This document shows positions 24,040 to 35,430 of a stretch of DNA of 64,000 nucleotides, piece after piece. The stretch is from contig OX465587.1 of NCBI GenBank assembly GCA_950022655.1, positions 26,911,716 through 26,975,715 on the forward strand, read 5' to 3'. The notes below the pieces were generated by a model. The model was not told the origin of the DNA and did no database searches. It was given only the letters and a program-made list of their open reading frames with translations. Position numbers and translations under genes: made by a program. The first letter of the stretch is position 1, and each line of letters starts with the position of its first letter. This DNA is from Alentia gelatinosa (lineage: Eukaryota; Annelida; Polychaeta; Phyllodocida; Polynoidae).

Positions 24040-24720
24040 GGCTACGCACCTCCCCGACCCCGGCCAGGAATGCGGCGTGTGCGCTCTGAACTGACGCTAG
24101 AGGGTAGGAGAGTAGACCGGAAGTTGTTACAGACCATACTTCTGAAACGCACCCCTTGCTTGTAACTGAAGGATCAAAAGGTGATCCTTCACAAGTTGTT
24201 CTTCAACCTGAGTGTAGGCCTGGATGTAGGCCTAAGCGTGGGCCTATGTGTAGGCCTGGCGCCTTGGCGTGCGGCCTTGCTCGTGGTGTTGGCAGTGGCC
24301 GTGTAGGGGGCGCTGTGAGCGGGGGGCATGGCGCCAGGCGGACCCTCTCTGGGGTATCATGGTCCATCCCTGGCGCGAGGCCGGGGTCAACAGGTGCACG
24401 CATCACACGCGCATGAGCAGAGAGAACGGTAGACCTGAGCTTTTCAACCCCTATTATCGCCCGGTACATTGTGAGCACAGATCTCCCACAGTGCAGGCCA
24501 CTGGGCCCGGACGGACCGAGAACCAGCCACGCGTGACGGACACGTCACGATCTGCGCATGCGTCGTGACGAGAACCGAGGACAGTGGAACAATTAGAGAA
24601 GAATTTAGGATAACATGGAGGCTCGGGCACGTCTGTGTACGTTAAGATGCAGACCTGACACAGAGACTGCAGCACGTCTATGTACGAGTAGATACAGAGA
24701 CGGCGGCCCTGGACGAGTGT
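24040..24720. promoter_or_regulatory. GC/CpG-rich island with short repeats
   Basis: High GC, another ACCGGAAGT (24116), four GTAGGCCT/TGGGCCTA repeats of about 12 bp (24212-24260) and two GCACGTCT(G/A)TGTACG copies about 45 bp apart (24627 and 24671). Open frames on both strands are explained by composition. Confidence 0.35.
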
Positions 24721-25140
24721 AGCAAGGCAGCAACCGGCAGGCGGCGGGCGGGCGGGAGGAGAGGATCATCAAAATGGGGTGCTGTAAAGGAAAGGATGCG
24801 AAGAATGGGGAAAATATGATAATAAAACCAAAGGAAGGGTTAGTAGAGATACCGGGGAATTTACAATTACGGGTTGATATGGCCGATAGAGATGGCGTTA
24901 AAAACAGGTAGAAGGGTGATTATAAGGGTGAGGCTGCGGACTGTAAAGAGAGGCAGTTAACAATTAGAAACCTCAGCATGTCTGACCCTGTGGTCGGGGG
25001 TAGGGTCGGTGGGGTTAAAGGTTCGGGGTGGAGCGTTATCAAGCACGTGTAGACCTTCTTGTAATACATGAGAGTATGAGGTAGATGGAGATTGGAGAGA
25101 GATAGTCAGATACACACAGTGATATGTCGTCACGAGAGTT

Positions 25141-25771
25141 GCCAGAGAAGGAGGAAGAGCAGCACGATGAGAAAGAGGAGTTGGAGAACAAGAAGGAGGA
25201 GGAGGAGGAGGAAGAGTAAGAGGAGGAACACGAAGAGAAGGAAGAGGAGGAGGAGGAAACGGTGGATGAGAAGGACCAGGATGAGGAAGAGGAGGAAGAG
25301 CAGGATGATGTGGAAGAGGCAAAACGAATAAGGAGGAAGAGATGGAAGAGGAGTGGGAAAAGGAAAAGGAGGCAAAATAGGCTGACAAAAATAGGAACAG
25401 GAGAGAAGGTAAAGGGAAGAAAGAGGCTGATAAGGAGGAAAATAAGGGAGAAGAATAGGGAGAGGAGGATGTGGAGGAAGAGGGGTAGGAGGAAGAGAAG
25501 GAGGAAGAAGTGAGAGGGAGTAGTAGGAGGAGGAAAGGTAGGAATCGGAATTGAACGGGAAGGATAAGTATGAGGAAGAGAAGGAGAAGAAAAAGGAGGA
25601 AGAGGAGGATTTGTAGGAGAAGGAAAAGGAGGAGGAAGAGGAAGGAAATTAGAAGGAGGAGGAAGAGAAGGAGGAAGTTGAGGAGGTAAGTGTGGACGAT
25701 GAAGAGCAGAATAATGAGAAGGAAGAGGAGGATGAGGAAGAGGAGGAAGAGAAAAGAGAGAGAGGACAGTT
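25141..25771 (+). repeat. Polypurine tract of about 630 bp (GGA/GAA-rich)
   Basis: Almost uninterrupted A and G on the plus strand, mostly GGA and AAG triplets. Open frames on the minus strand (up to 415 codons of Ser/Leu/Pro/Phe) and plus strand (Arg/Glu/Lys) come from composition. Such tracts can form triplex DNA. Confidence 0.9.
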
Positions 25772-26149
25772 GAGTACGACGAGGTGAGGGTTTTTGAGGC
25801 GTCATTGGAGATCTCGATGTGAGGGCGGACACCAGAGAGAGCTGGGGAGGTGTGAGTATCAAAGGAAGCTGAATCAGGTCTGTGCGTGCGCTGTCGCCCC
25901 CTCAGGTCAGTCACACGAGCCCCCACACTAAAGCAGACGGCCTTCCCTACCTTCTCCACCACACATCTAAACCAGACAGCCTTCCCTGCCTTTCCCGCTA
26001 CGCATCTAAACCAGATATCCCTCTCACCAGTTGGTGACGTCTCTGATACACGGTGATTAACGTTTGGTGTCCTGGACGAAAGGTACGAGGCATAGTTTGA
26101 GGCAAAGCATTCAGACAAGGAGCGAAATAAGGAGTGAAGCAACGCAATA

Positions 26150-26600
26150 AGGAAGGTGAGAGGCAAAGTACAGGACAAGGTAATGGGCAAAGTGAGAGGC
26201 AAGGTGAGAGGTAGTGTCCAAGGCAAGGTGAGAGGCAAAGTGAGATGCAAGGTGAGAGGCAGGGTGAGAGGTAAGATGAAAGACAAAGGTGAAAGGCAAG
26301 GTAAAATGCAAGGTGGGAGGCAAGATGAGATTCAAGGTGAGAGCCAGGGTGGTGGGTATGGTGAGAGGCAAAGTAAAACGCAAGATGAGAGGGACCTAGG
26401 ACACAGTGAAAGGCAAGGTGAGAGGCAAAGTGAGAGGCAAAGTGGGAAGCAAGGTGAGAGGAGAGGTGAGAGGCAACATTTATAAAAGGTAAGATAAGAG
26501 GCAAGTCGAGGAACAATGTGTCAGGGGCAGAGGCAAGGTCAGAGACAATGTTAGAGGCAACGCCATAGGAAAGGTTAGAGACAAGATTAGAAACAGGGCA
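26150..26600 (+). repeat. 12 bp minisatellite (GAGAGGCAAGGT)
   Basis: More than 30 degenerate copies. Minus frames with Leu-Ala-Ser-His or Leu-Pro-Leu-Thr repeats are artefacts. Confidence 0.9.
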
Positions 26601-27923
26601 AGAGGCAGAATGCGAACAAAGTCCAATCCTCTGCTTCTCAATACTAACGCCTGCAACAGTTTTTGTATTGATAACATAAAACAGATTTTGCCTCTAGATA
26701 TCATCAATAATATCACATATTTTACAATTTATTGAACGATTATTGATCAGATTTAATGAAGTTTCCTGACAATTGTCTGCCATATCAGCAATGACACCAG
26801 CGACTAGGATTCCGCATTTGACATTGTTAGCGTGTGAAACCAGAACAGTGCACTGCCTGCCCTACCTGCCTAGGGCATCGTACTAACGGGGGAGAAACAG
26901 AAAACAGGGGTGTGATATTAATGAGAGGTCAACCCTAAAAAAGGTAGAGACCTGTAATGCGTCTATTCAGAACCGTTGAAACTTGAAACTGAATCATATC
27001 AGTAACTACTTTATCTTGTTATGCTTGATTAATCGTCCCGCGGGTGTCAACTACAGTAGCTATTGTTGAACTTGGACGCGTTTCAACTCCTGGTCTCCCT
27101 CTGACGTAACAAGTTCTGTACTTTACGTCAATGATAGTCATGAAATTAAAAAACAAACAGAGAAAACCACCATGATCAACACTAAGTATCACAGTAATTA
27201 CTGACACACTGACCCCAGGTCTGATGTAAGTCGTCACATTTTAAACACTCGATAGTTGTTGTACATGATTTGGCACTTGTTGAGGCGTCGTCGACAGTCG
27301 TGGTAAAGATACCATCTTCTGTGTCTGCCCAGTGTGTCTGAGGACTCAAAACGTGGTCACAGGCCAGGCTCCACATCACGAAGCATGTACAGAGTATATC
27401 ATAACAAGGTTCTGATGTTACGTGCATCCCTAATACAGTCACCGTGCATTGTTGGAATAGAAAGCAACCGCGATGGCTTTATGGACAGGCGATCGTAAAC
27501 CAGTATTACTTTGAATTGATGACTCATAGTAATACGTGAGCGTCTGCGAGTGTATTAAGAGGTCAACATTGCGTGGTTTACAGAAACACCTGTCCAAAAA
27601 ACCATCGTTTGTTGAATTTATTATCCCTCTTTCCGAAAAAATTAAATCCAAGAAGTACGATACCATAGGATATATCACTGGGGGCTGTCCTCTCGGGCAC
27701 AAAGGGACCGCTTTCCCGTAATCAATGGATTTGAGGCAATGATAAATGGGTTTCAAATCCGTAATCAATGGCTACAGTTTCCGACAACATAGAAACAATG
27801 GGTAGTCATTTAATGTGGCCCAATACATTTGCAATGGGGAATTGGTAATCGATAGAAAGTAAGGCACAGTCACTGCACGCTGTTTAAGACATAGTATCCA
27901 ATTGTAGTTTAAGACATAGTTGC

Positions 27924-27952
27924 AATATATATATATATATATATATATATAC
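27924..27952. repeat. (TA)n microsatellite
   Basis: About 28 bases of alternating TA. Confidence 0.9.
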
Positions 27953-27964
27953 TGAGCGTACTTT

Positions 27965-28370
27965 TTCAGGGTGGAGATTGTGGTGGTTACATTTTTATAG
28001 TAGCTTGTTGTGTCATTACACCGTATCTGTGAGATATGTGGTAATAAGTGCTGATATGGCCACGCTTGTCAGGCCAGATTATCGTGGTTATAGTTTTATA
28101 GTAGTATGGTGTGTCACAACATTAAACTGTATCTCTAGAATCTGTGTAATAAGTGTAGACACTGTCACATTGGTCAGGGAAGGTTGTTGTGGTTACGGTT
28201 TTGTAGTTTCGTGGTGTGTCATTACACATTGCATTACACTATACCGCTAATCTCTGTGTAATAAATGTAAACACCAGGTTGTGGTGGTTACAGTTTTATA
28301 GTAGCGTAATGTGCTTTAACATTACACTGCATCTGTGAGGTCTGTAGTAATAGGGGTAAACACCGTCACG
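27965..28370 (+). repeat. Minisatellite of 95-110 bp, four copies
   Basis: TTGTGGTGGTTACAGTTTTA starts at about 27975, 28084, 28187 and 28281, each followed by TAGTAGY, TGTGTCA, a TCTGTGW block and GTAATAAGTGTAAACAC. Confidence 0.75.
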
Positions 28371-28379
28371 TCCGTCAAT

Positions 28380-28740
28380 GCGGCCCGTTACACGAGCGGC
28401 CCGTCCGTCAAGTCGGCCCAGATGTAAATAAACAATGCGCACCTACCTGATGCTGGTCCTGATTGGACGGGCTGACGGAACAAGCACAGCGCCGCGCACG
28501 CTGGTAACAAGCCTTCTGTCAGTGCTGGTCCGGGACTGTCTGCGCGTGCGCCGCTCGCAGCGCCACCTATCCGCCGCTCGTAGCGCCGCCTGGCGGAGGC
28601 CACCTCCCGGCCGGATTCCGCAGAAGGCGGCGACGTCTGCCAACGACAGCAGGACTGCAAATGAACACACGTTCCCCACCATCGTACACGTGGTGCTGGG
28701 CGCTGGTGGTCCACTGGTGGTCCACTGGTGGTCCCATATT
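28380..28740. promoter_or_regulatory. GC/CpG-rich island
   Basis: Long frames are open on both strands at once (28435-28800 plus, 28388-28790 minus), as expected from CpG-rich DNA. Three tandem copies of a 12 bp unit (GGTCCACTGGTG) end it at 28705-28735. No protein family recognised. Confidence 0.35.
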
Positions 28741-28789
28741 TCCGGGTCAGGGCGTTGGGTGGAGCAAGATAAAGGATGCGGTGAGGTCA

Positions 28790-29135
28790 AAGTGAGGTAA
28801 GGGTGAGGTCAAGGTGAAATCAGGCTGAGGTTATTTTCAGGTCAAATCAAGGTTGTTGTGAAGTCGGGGTCAGGTGAGCCTGAGGTCAGGGTAAAGTCAG
28901 GTTAAGGTCTTGGAATAGGCTGAGATATCAGTGTTGGGTCAATGTGAGGTCAGGGTGAGGCCAGGAATAGGCTGAGGCTAGGGTCAATTGAGAGATTAGT
29001 TAGAGATCAGTGTAAGGTCGATGTGAGATCAGAGTAAGGTCTGAATAGGCTGAGGTTAGGGTAAATTAAGACAATAGTGGGAGGTCAGTGGAAGGTCCTT
29101 GTCAGGTCAGTGAGAGGTCACAGTGAGGTCAAGGT
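28790..29135 (+). repeat. 12 bp minisatellite with AGGTCA core
   Basis: Units such as AGGTCAAGGTGA and AGGTCAGGGTGA recur with insertions. AGGTCA is the nuclear-receptor half-site consensus. The same core in opposite orientation forms the array at 16320-16550. Confidence 0.8.
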
Positions 29136-29164
29136 CTTGGTCGATCAGGGGTGAAATTTTATTA

Positions 29165-29310
29165 CACTGCCAAAAAAAACCGCTTATTTCATATATACGC
29201 CACTGCATAAATGCATGTATCCATTGTATATTTTCATGCTTTTATATATATATACCTCCATATTTCATGCCGGCGTATACAAGTGTGTTTTCCATGTATA
29301 CGGAAGCGTA
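29165..29310 (+). mobile_element. TATACGCC-family MITE copy (3' end lost)
   Basis: The copy starts CACTGCC and follows the 19171 copy through ATATACGCCA, GCATGTAT and TTTTCATG to GGCGTATACAAG and TGTATACGGA. The closing inverted repeat is not found. Confidence 0.6.
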
Positions 29311-29744
29311 AAGCAGCGGCGGGCAGGTCACGGTGGATGTAAAGGTAGTGCTGGGTAAACAGGGAGGTGGGGTGTTGGGCGGCTGAGCTCTACCTACACT
29401 CTCTGTGCACCTGCACCAACGATGAAACCCTCACACATGCTTCCAACAATGACTCTGACCGACCCAGACTGCGACCCGAGTCTATAACCACAATCTTATA
29501 CAGCGTGCATTATATGCACACTCATACTCAACCTACAGAAGAATGTTTTGAAGGTGTTTTGAAGGTATAATCTAAATAAAAACAGTAAAAAGACAAAAGA
29601 ATGCACGGTTTATTAAATGAAATTAATGAAGTGATACTCATTAGGGTTTTAGAAAGATTCTATAATCAAAATTGATAATGTAACATTGGCTTTTTTATAT
29701 ACCACACATATTGATAACCGCTGACAAATGAAATAAAAACCAAC

Positions 29745-29950
29745 GGTGATGTCCTCTAAGTGTAGAGATCGGAATTATTGGATAGTGGCGTAAAAACAAC
29801 AGAATCAGGCGTATATATATATGACATAAATATGACTGCAACGTGGACATTTATATATGTCTATAGATGAAGCTTATACGTGATGTAAAATAAAACTTAT
29901 TTATGCAAAATCATAGATATATACGCCAGACATATACATATGCAAAGTAC
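29745..29950 (-). mobile_element. TATACGCC-family MITE copy, second subfamily
   Basis: The minus strand shares with 51498-51720 the end block ATACGCCTGATTCTG, CCACTATCC and TTCCGATCTCT. The interior is AT-rich with several TATATACGCC sites. Confidence 0.55.
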
Positions 29951-30187
29951 AGGGTTCTTCATGCTGTGTTAGAGACTAATGTAAACTGTATTATGGTAAA
30001 ATATAAGAGAAGGTATCGCTGTAAGTGGCTGGATGCTCTTAGGTAACCAGGAAGGCACTTGATATTCACCATCGGGCAAACTCTCTCCTAAAGATGTCGG
30101 GACAAGTATCCTACGCCTAATGAGCAACTATTAGATGCCGCTAATGACCAGAAGGGATATAACGCCACCTCGGTGGTGTCCGAGAAA

Positions 30188-31340
30188 CACGGAGAGCTCT
30201 GGGAGATGGAGATATTAGTGTGTAATATTACAGAGCTCTGAGAGATGGGCAGAGATTAGTGTGTATTATTACAGAGCTCTGAAAGATGTGCAGAGATGAC
30301 ACATATTATTACAGAGCTCTGAAAGATGGGCAGAGATGAGTGTGTATTATTACAGAGCTCTGAAAGATGGACAGAGATTAGTGTGGATTCTTACAGAGCC
30401 CTGAAAGATGGGCAGAGATTAGTGTGTATTATTACAGAGCTCTGAAAGATGTGCAAAGATGAGTGTGTATTATTACAGAGCTCTGAAAGATGTGTAGAGA
30501 TGAGTGTGTATTATTACAGAGCTCTGAAAGATGTGCAGAGATTAGTGTGGATTAATTAGCAGGCAGAGATTAGTGTGTATTATTACAGAGCTCTAAAAGA
30601 TTTGCAGAGATTAGTGTGGATTCTTTGAGAGATGGGCAGAGATTGATGTGGATTCTTACAGAGCTCTGACAGACAGGCAGAGATTAGTGTGTATCATTAC
30701 AGAGCTCTGAGAGATGGGCAGAGATTAGTGTGTATCATTACAGAGCTCTGAGAGATGGGCAGAGATTAGTGTGTATCATTACAGAGCTCTGAGAGATGGG
30801 CAGAGATTAGTGTGTATCATTACAGAGCTCTGAGAGATGGGCAGAGATTAGTGTGGATTATTACAGAGCTCCGAGAGATGGGCAGAGATTAGTGTGGATT
30901 ATTACAGAGCTCTGAAAGATGGGCAGAGATTAGTGTGGATTATTACAGAGCTCTGAGAGACGGGCAGAGATTAGTGTGGATTATTACAGAGCTTTGAGAG
31001 ATGTGCAGAGATTAGCTTGAACTTTCACAGAGAGCCAAGCTTTGGGAGCCAGGCAGACAATTTCATGAATTTTCACACAAAGTCAAGTTTCTGGAGACGG
31101 GAAGGGATTGACAGTGATCATCACAGAGCACTTAGAAACGGGCAGAGATTAGCATTGATTATCACAGGGCTCTTAGAGAAGGGCAGAGATTAGCATTGGT
31201 TATCACAGAGCTCTTAGAGATGGGTAGAGATTAGCATTGATTATCACAAGGCTCTTAGAGAAGGGCAGAGATTAGCATTGATTATCACAGAGCTCTTAGA
31301 GATGGGTAGAGATTATTGTGGATCATCCGAGAGTTCTGTC
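30188..31340 (+). repeat. 41 bp satellite (GAGCTCTGAGAGATGGGCAG)
   Basis: About 20 well-conserved units (30188-31010) with period 41, then six or so diverged units with TTAGCATTGATTATCACAGA up to about 31340. The best block (30695-31000) is nearly identical unit to unit, which suggests recent homogenisation. Confidence 0.92.
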
Positions 31341-31344
31341 AGAT

Positions 31345-32450
31345 GGGCAGAAACGACAATGGATAATCAAAGCCAGCCAAGTTAGAATACATTATTATAG
31401 ATAGCCATGAGCTGAGACATGGGCGTGTTTATTGTGGATTATGATAGAGAGCTGAACTCTGATGCGTATGATAAACAGGCAGACATTGTTGTAGATTATT
31501 TCATGCAGACGAAATACTCACGCACGTCGCTGGTCTACGTATCGGTCACGTGGTCGTCAAGCGGTAATCACGTGATTAGCTCAATTCTCAATGTCAGGTG
31601 ATCACTGTGCAATGTAGCTGAGCACATGCAAGTCAACTTTTGATGCCTCCACTGTCTCAATGGAACACCTAATTATGATAGGTCTCAGAGCAGCATGTAG
31701 ATAAGCTCCAGTGCCAACATATCCTGACAGGCTAAAGGTCTACTCCCTAGATGGTGGACATCTATTCTATATCTATGCTAGCCAGTTTACGGTATTTGAT
31801 CTTAAACCATAGCTAGCGGGTAACATTTCTCAAGGGCTGGATAGCTGCATACTACAGTACAGATAATAGAAGTTCAAAATTTGCATGCCAGAAGACACCT
31901 GGCCATTACTATGTCTACATATATATGTGTGTATGGGAAAGAATTTACTTAAGGCCTTGGGGGAGTGGCGACATATCAGGGTATTTGCCCAGGGGCACAT
32001 TATTTTGAGATATTCCTGGGGTGTGTGCTTCACCGATGAACACCCACACCACAAATAATGAATGCTCCCTTAGAATTAAACCATATAGAGGCGGCTACCA
32101 TTTTGCTTTTCTGACATTGAAGCTGCTCACTCTCCCCTCAGATCTTTTCGCTGCACTAGCGCTAGCTTAATCTCTGCCACATCCCATAGCTGGTTCCCTG
32201 GGTATCCACTAAAGACAAGGGAGACCAGCGATCATTTCAGATTCAAAACAAGGCAACTGTGAAAGGTTATACAAGTCAAACAACTCACATATCATGAGTA
32301 TGGAAATATGGGAATTGTTTACTTTCTTTTTCAGACTTAAACCATTTTATAATGGGAATTCACAGTTGATTAGACTGCCCCTTCAGAGGAACACATGAGC
32401 ATTGTTGACAAAACAAAGCCCTGCAACACAGGTGCTTTCCACTGTAGAAA
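31345..32450. other. No recognisable gene
   Basis: Two CACGTG E-boxes (about 31547 and 31571) lie close together. Otherwise only short frames. Confidence 0.4.
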
Positions 32451-32455
32451 GTAAT

Positions 32456-32607
32456 TATATAGAACGTCCTGACCATGCTGTACAAGTCACAGAACGAGAT
32501 GATAATTTACGGTATGTACGGACCGAGGCGTTTACGCCGAGTTCCTTACAAACGGTAAATTAGCATCGAGTTCTGTGACTTGTACAAGCATGGTTGGACG
32601 TTATATA
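32456..32607. mobile_element. Foldback element with TATATA ends
   Basis: Arms of about 50 bp (TACAAGTCACAGAAC and its reverse complement GTTCTGTGACTTGTA) start at TATATAGAACGTCC and close at GGACGTTATATA. The loop holds TACGGACCG, which recurs in the perfect palindrome at 32706-32726. Confidence 0.7.
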
Positions 32608-32705
32608 TTTACTATATACCCGAAATTTTAAAAAAAATCAATTTCATCTTTATTAACAACCAAAATTTTAATAAATGTGTATGGGTAGGTAGTCCGTATT
32701 TTGGT

Positions 32706-32726
32706 GTACGGACCAGTGGTCCGTAC
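32706..32726. repeat. Perfect 21 bp palindrome GTACGGACCA..TGGTCCGTAC
   Basis: Ten-base perfect arms around one central G. The arm sequence GTACGGACC also occurs in the loop of the neighbouring foldback. Confidence 0.8.
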
Positions 32727-33071
32727 AGTATTTTTACGTCATATGCCAAAACGGTACGTATTTACAGTATATACGGCATGGGTATATAGTAATCCCAGAT
32801 ACTGTGTCTGGTTTGAAATGAATAATAGCAGAAATGAGAGTATTTTATTTACCATATAAATATGTTGCACTTTGGGGCAGACATACAAGCGACCGCAGGA
32901 AGTAGAGCACAGAATCTCTGCTGGGAGAGTGGACACTGCTCTCACTGATGTCGCAACAAGTTTCGTAAGTGAGCCAAACGATCCAGCCAAACTAACATTA
33001 TTTATATTGCACCCCTAGTAGGTAGTATTTTCTAAACGTTCGCACATATGTAGGTATATTTACACACACAT

Positions 33072-33076
33072 ATATG

Positions 33077-33143
<67 letters not shown>
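33072..33143. repeat. (TA)n microsatellite
   Basis: About 70 bases of alternating TA after a TATGTATG start. Confidence 0.95.
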
Positions 33144-33147
<4 letters not shown>

Positions 33148-33149
33148 TT

Positions 33150-34775
33150 ATCTAGGGTTTTTTACTGTCCCCTGGTGGCAGCAGGGAGCTGGCCATAACT
33201 CGCCACCTTTGATGTCACACACGTCTATATTTAACACAGAGTGAGGCCAGCTTTCTGGTGAACCCGGCTCACTTGATTGATTAGCTGCCAGTTCGTGTTG
33301 TGATGTAGATGGCTGTGTTGTCGGCGAGGCACGTGGCGGAGATGTTGCTCACAGAGTGTTCTAGCACCGCCGAATCACCCTCTCTGTGTCTCTGTCTTTG
33401 CCTTTGTCTCTTTATGTGTCTGTCTGCGTCTTCTTTCTTCATGAATTCGTCCTTTGATTATCTGCTCATTTCAACATTGGCTTCTAATATAATCTCAACA
33501 TCACAGAAACTTTGTTTCTATGAATCCACGAAATATGCATTAAATAAATATAAGGTGAATACGGGTGAAATGTGTATCTACCCGAATAAGAATTCTGAAC
33601 TACATAAAATGAAATAAAAAGTCAATATCTAAATTAGGAGATTGCAATCATAGTTACAGTGCTTATGTGGAATTCACCCTGAAGGATTAATCTACTTTCC
33701 AATGCATTTGTATAAGACAAATCGCACTAAGAATTTGTACCAGAACATAATCTCCTCCTGTGAATGATGGGGATCCATTTCACCGAGAACAATAATGGAT
33801 AAGACGAATTACCCACCCAAGGGTACAGAGGGCATTTGACTATGAACATGTTTGAAATATCAGGAGGACTTTTGGTGAGACTGGTGCACACAAATGTTTC
33901 ATTTTCCCTTGAGACTGTAGGACAGCCGCTGCTGTGAGAGGAACTTTGTTGCTGACTTGGGAAATTTGTTAAGTACGCCAGTCTCAGGTACATTTGTCGC
34001 ATCATGTGAATCCCGCTTGACATGGACATGCAGAGCGCGTGCAGCACCCATGGCAGACTCCCAGAGTGACTCTTTGAAGGAGCAATTTGCGTAAAACACC
34101 TTCAACCAACAAATAAGGACAACCATCCTTTTTTTTATAACGAACAGCGCTCTTTTTTTATTCATAAACAATTTTACAATACAAGGTTCAACTCTATTCT
34201 GTACTCCCATTGGTTTTGACATGTGTTCAATCCCTCGTTGCAAAATAGTATATCTTTCTGGCTACAAGTGCACTCTCCAACGCTGCACAAAAATCCTGAA
34301 AAGAAAAACCACACATGCGTAATTTCAATGATTCATGACCGTTTAAGAAGAACCTTATTTCTATAGAACCATCCTTATCTGTATCCATTGGTTACATTTC
34401 TAGAATTGTCACGGAAGAGTCGTAATGTAGAACGTCCTAAGAATGCAACCAAAATTCAACTTTGTAAAATTTATATGTGTCTGGTTCTGTGTAGGGGTTA
34501 TCCAGTTTACCGACTTTTGGAATTGCTCACAGGGTAGCCTAAAGCAAATTCTGGATAATCATAAGATCATCTGATGGTTAAGTTAGATACCAAACCGGCA
34601 ACCGATTCATATGTTTACCATTCATATACCAAATGTCTGACACCTAAGTGTTAAAGAGATACAAATTTGATAGTCTTCATGCGTAAGTTGGTAATTATTC
34701 TCATTGATTGGAGCAAAATGTGTCACAGTGAGCTGCTTATTTAAATATAACTCTCACCAGAAGTTGTGTGAGTCT
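33150..34775. other. No recognisable gene
   Basis: Contains a CTCF-like CCCCTGGTGGCAGCAGGGAG at about 33170. Minus frames of 106 and 114 codons at 33727-34243 overlap each other and have no recognised motif. Confidence 0.4.
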
Positions 34776-34779
34776 CATC

Positions 34780-35430
34780 ATAAGCCGCTAGTTTAATCAA
34801 TATATTCCCGTGAGTCGCTTGTTCAATAAAGTCTCACCGTGAGCAGTTCATTCAATAAAAGTTTCATCATGAGCCGCTCAATCAGTAAAGGTCTCACTGT
34901 CAACCCCTCATTTGATATAAGTCCCATCATGAACCACATATTTCTTGAATGTCTCACTGTCATTTGCTCGTTCAATAATCTCATTTAATAGAAGACTCCT
35001 TTGATAAAAGTCTCGCTCTTAACCGTTCATTAATACAAATTCTCATCATGAACCACTCGTTTAGCCAAAGTCTCACTGTAAACCGCTCATTCGATTAGTC
35101 TTTCTGTGAGCTGCTCATTGGATAAAAGTCTCACCTTGATCCACTCTTTTGCTAGTTGTCTCACCTAGAACCGCTCATGGAATAAAAGTCTTACCGTGAA
35201 CTGCTCATTCAATGAATGTCTCAGCATGAGCCACTTATTTAATGAATGTTCCAGTATGAGCCACTCATTTAATAAATGTCCTATCGTGAACCACTCATTA
35301 ACTGAAAGCCTCTTATTTAGCAACTGATTTTATAATAAGCCCCACGGTGAACCAATCATTCAAGTCAAGTCCTACCATGGGTCGCTCATTTGATAAAATT
35401 CTCATCATGAGACGCTTACTGCTGGATGTC
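34780..35430 (+). repeat. 30 bp minisatellite (GTCTCACCGTGAGCCGCTCA)
   Basis: More than 20 diverged units, each GTCTCAxxxTGAxCCxCTCA followed by TTxAATAAA. The first clear starts are 34831, 34861 and 34891. Confidence 0.85.

Noticed and set aside
25039..26286. 415-codon minus frame and other long frames over 24957-26516
   Set aside because: Low-complexity Ser/Leu/Pro/Phe and Leu-Ala-Ser-His repeats created by polypurine and 12 bp tandem DNA.
28388..28800. Long frames on both strands
   Set aside because: Simultaneous openness on both strands in CpG-rich DNA; no domain recognised.
30188..31340. 41 bp repeats considered as a CRISPR array
   Set aside because: The whole unit is repeated; no unique spacers.
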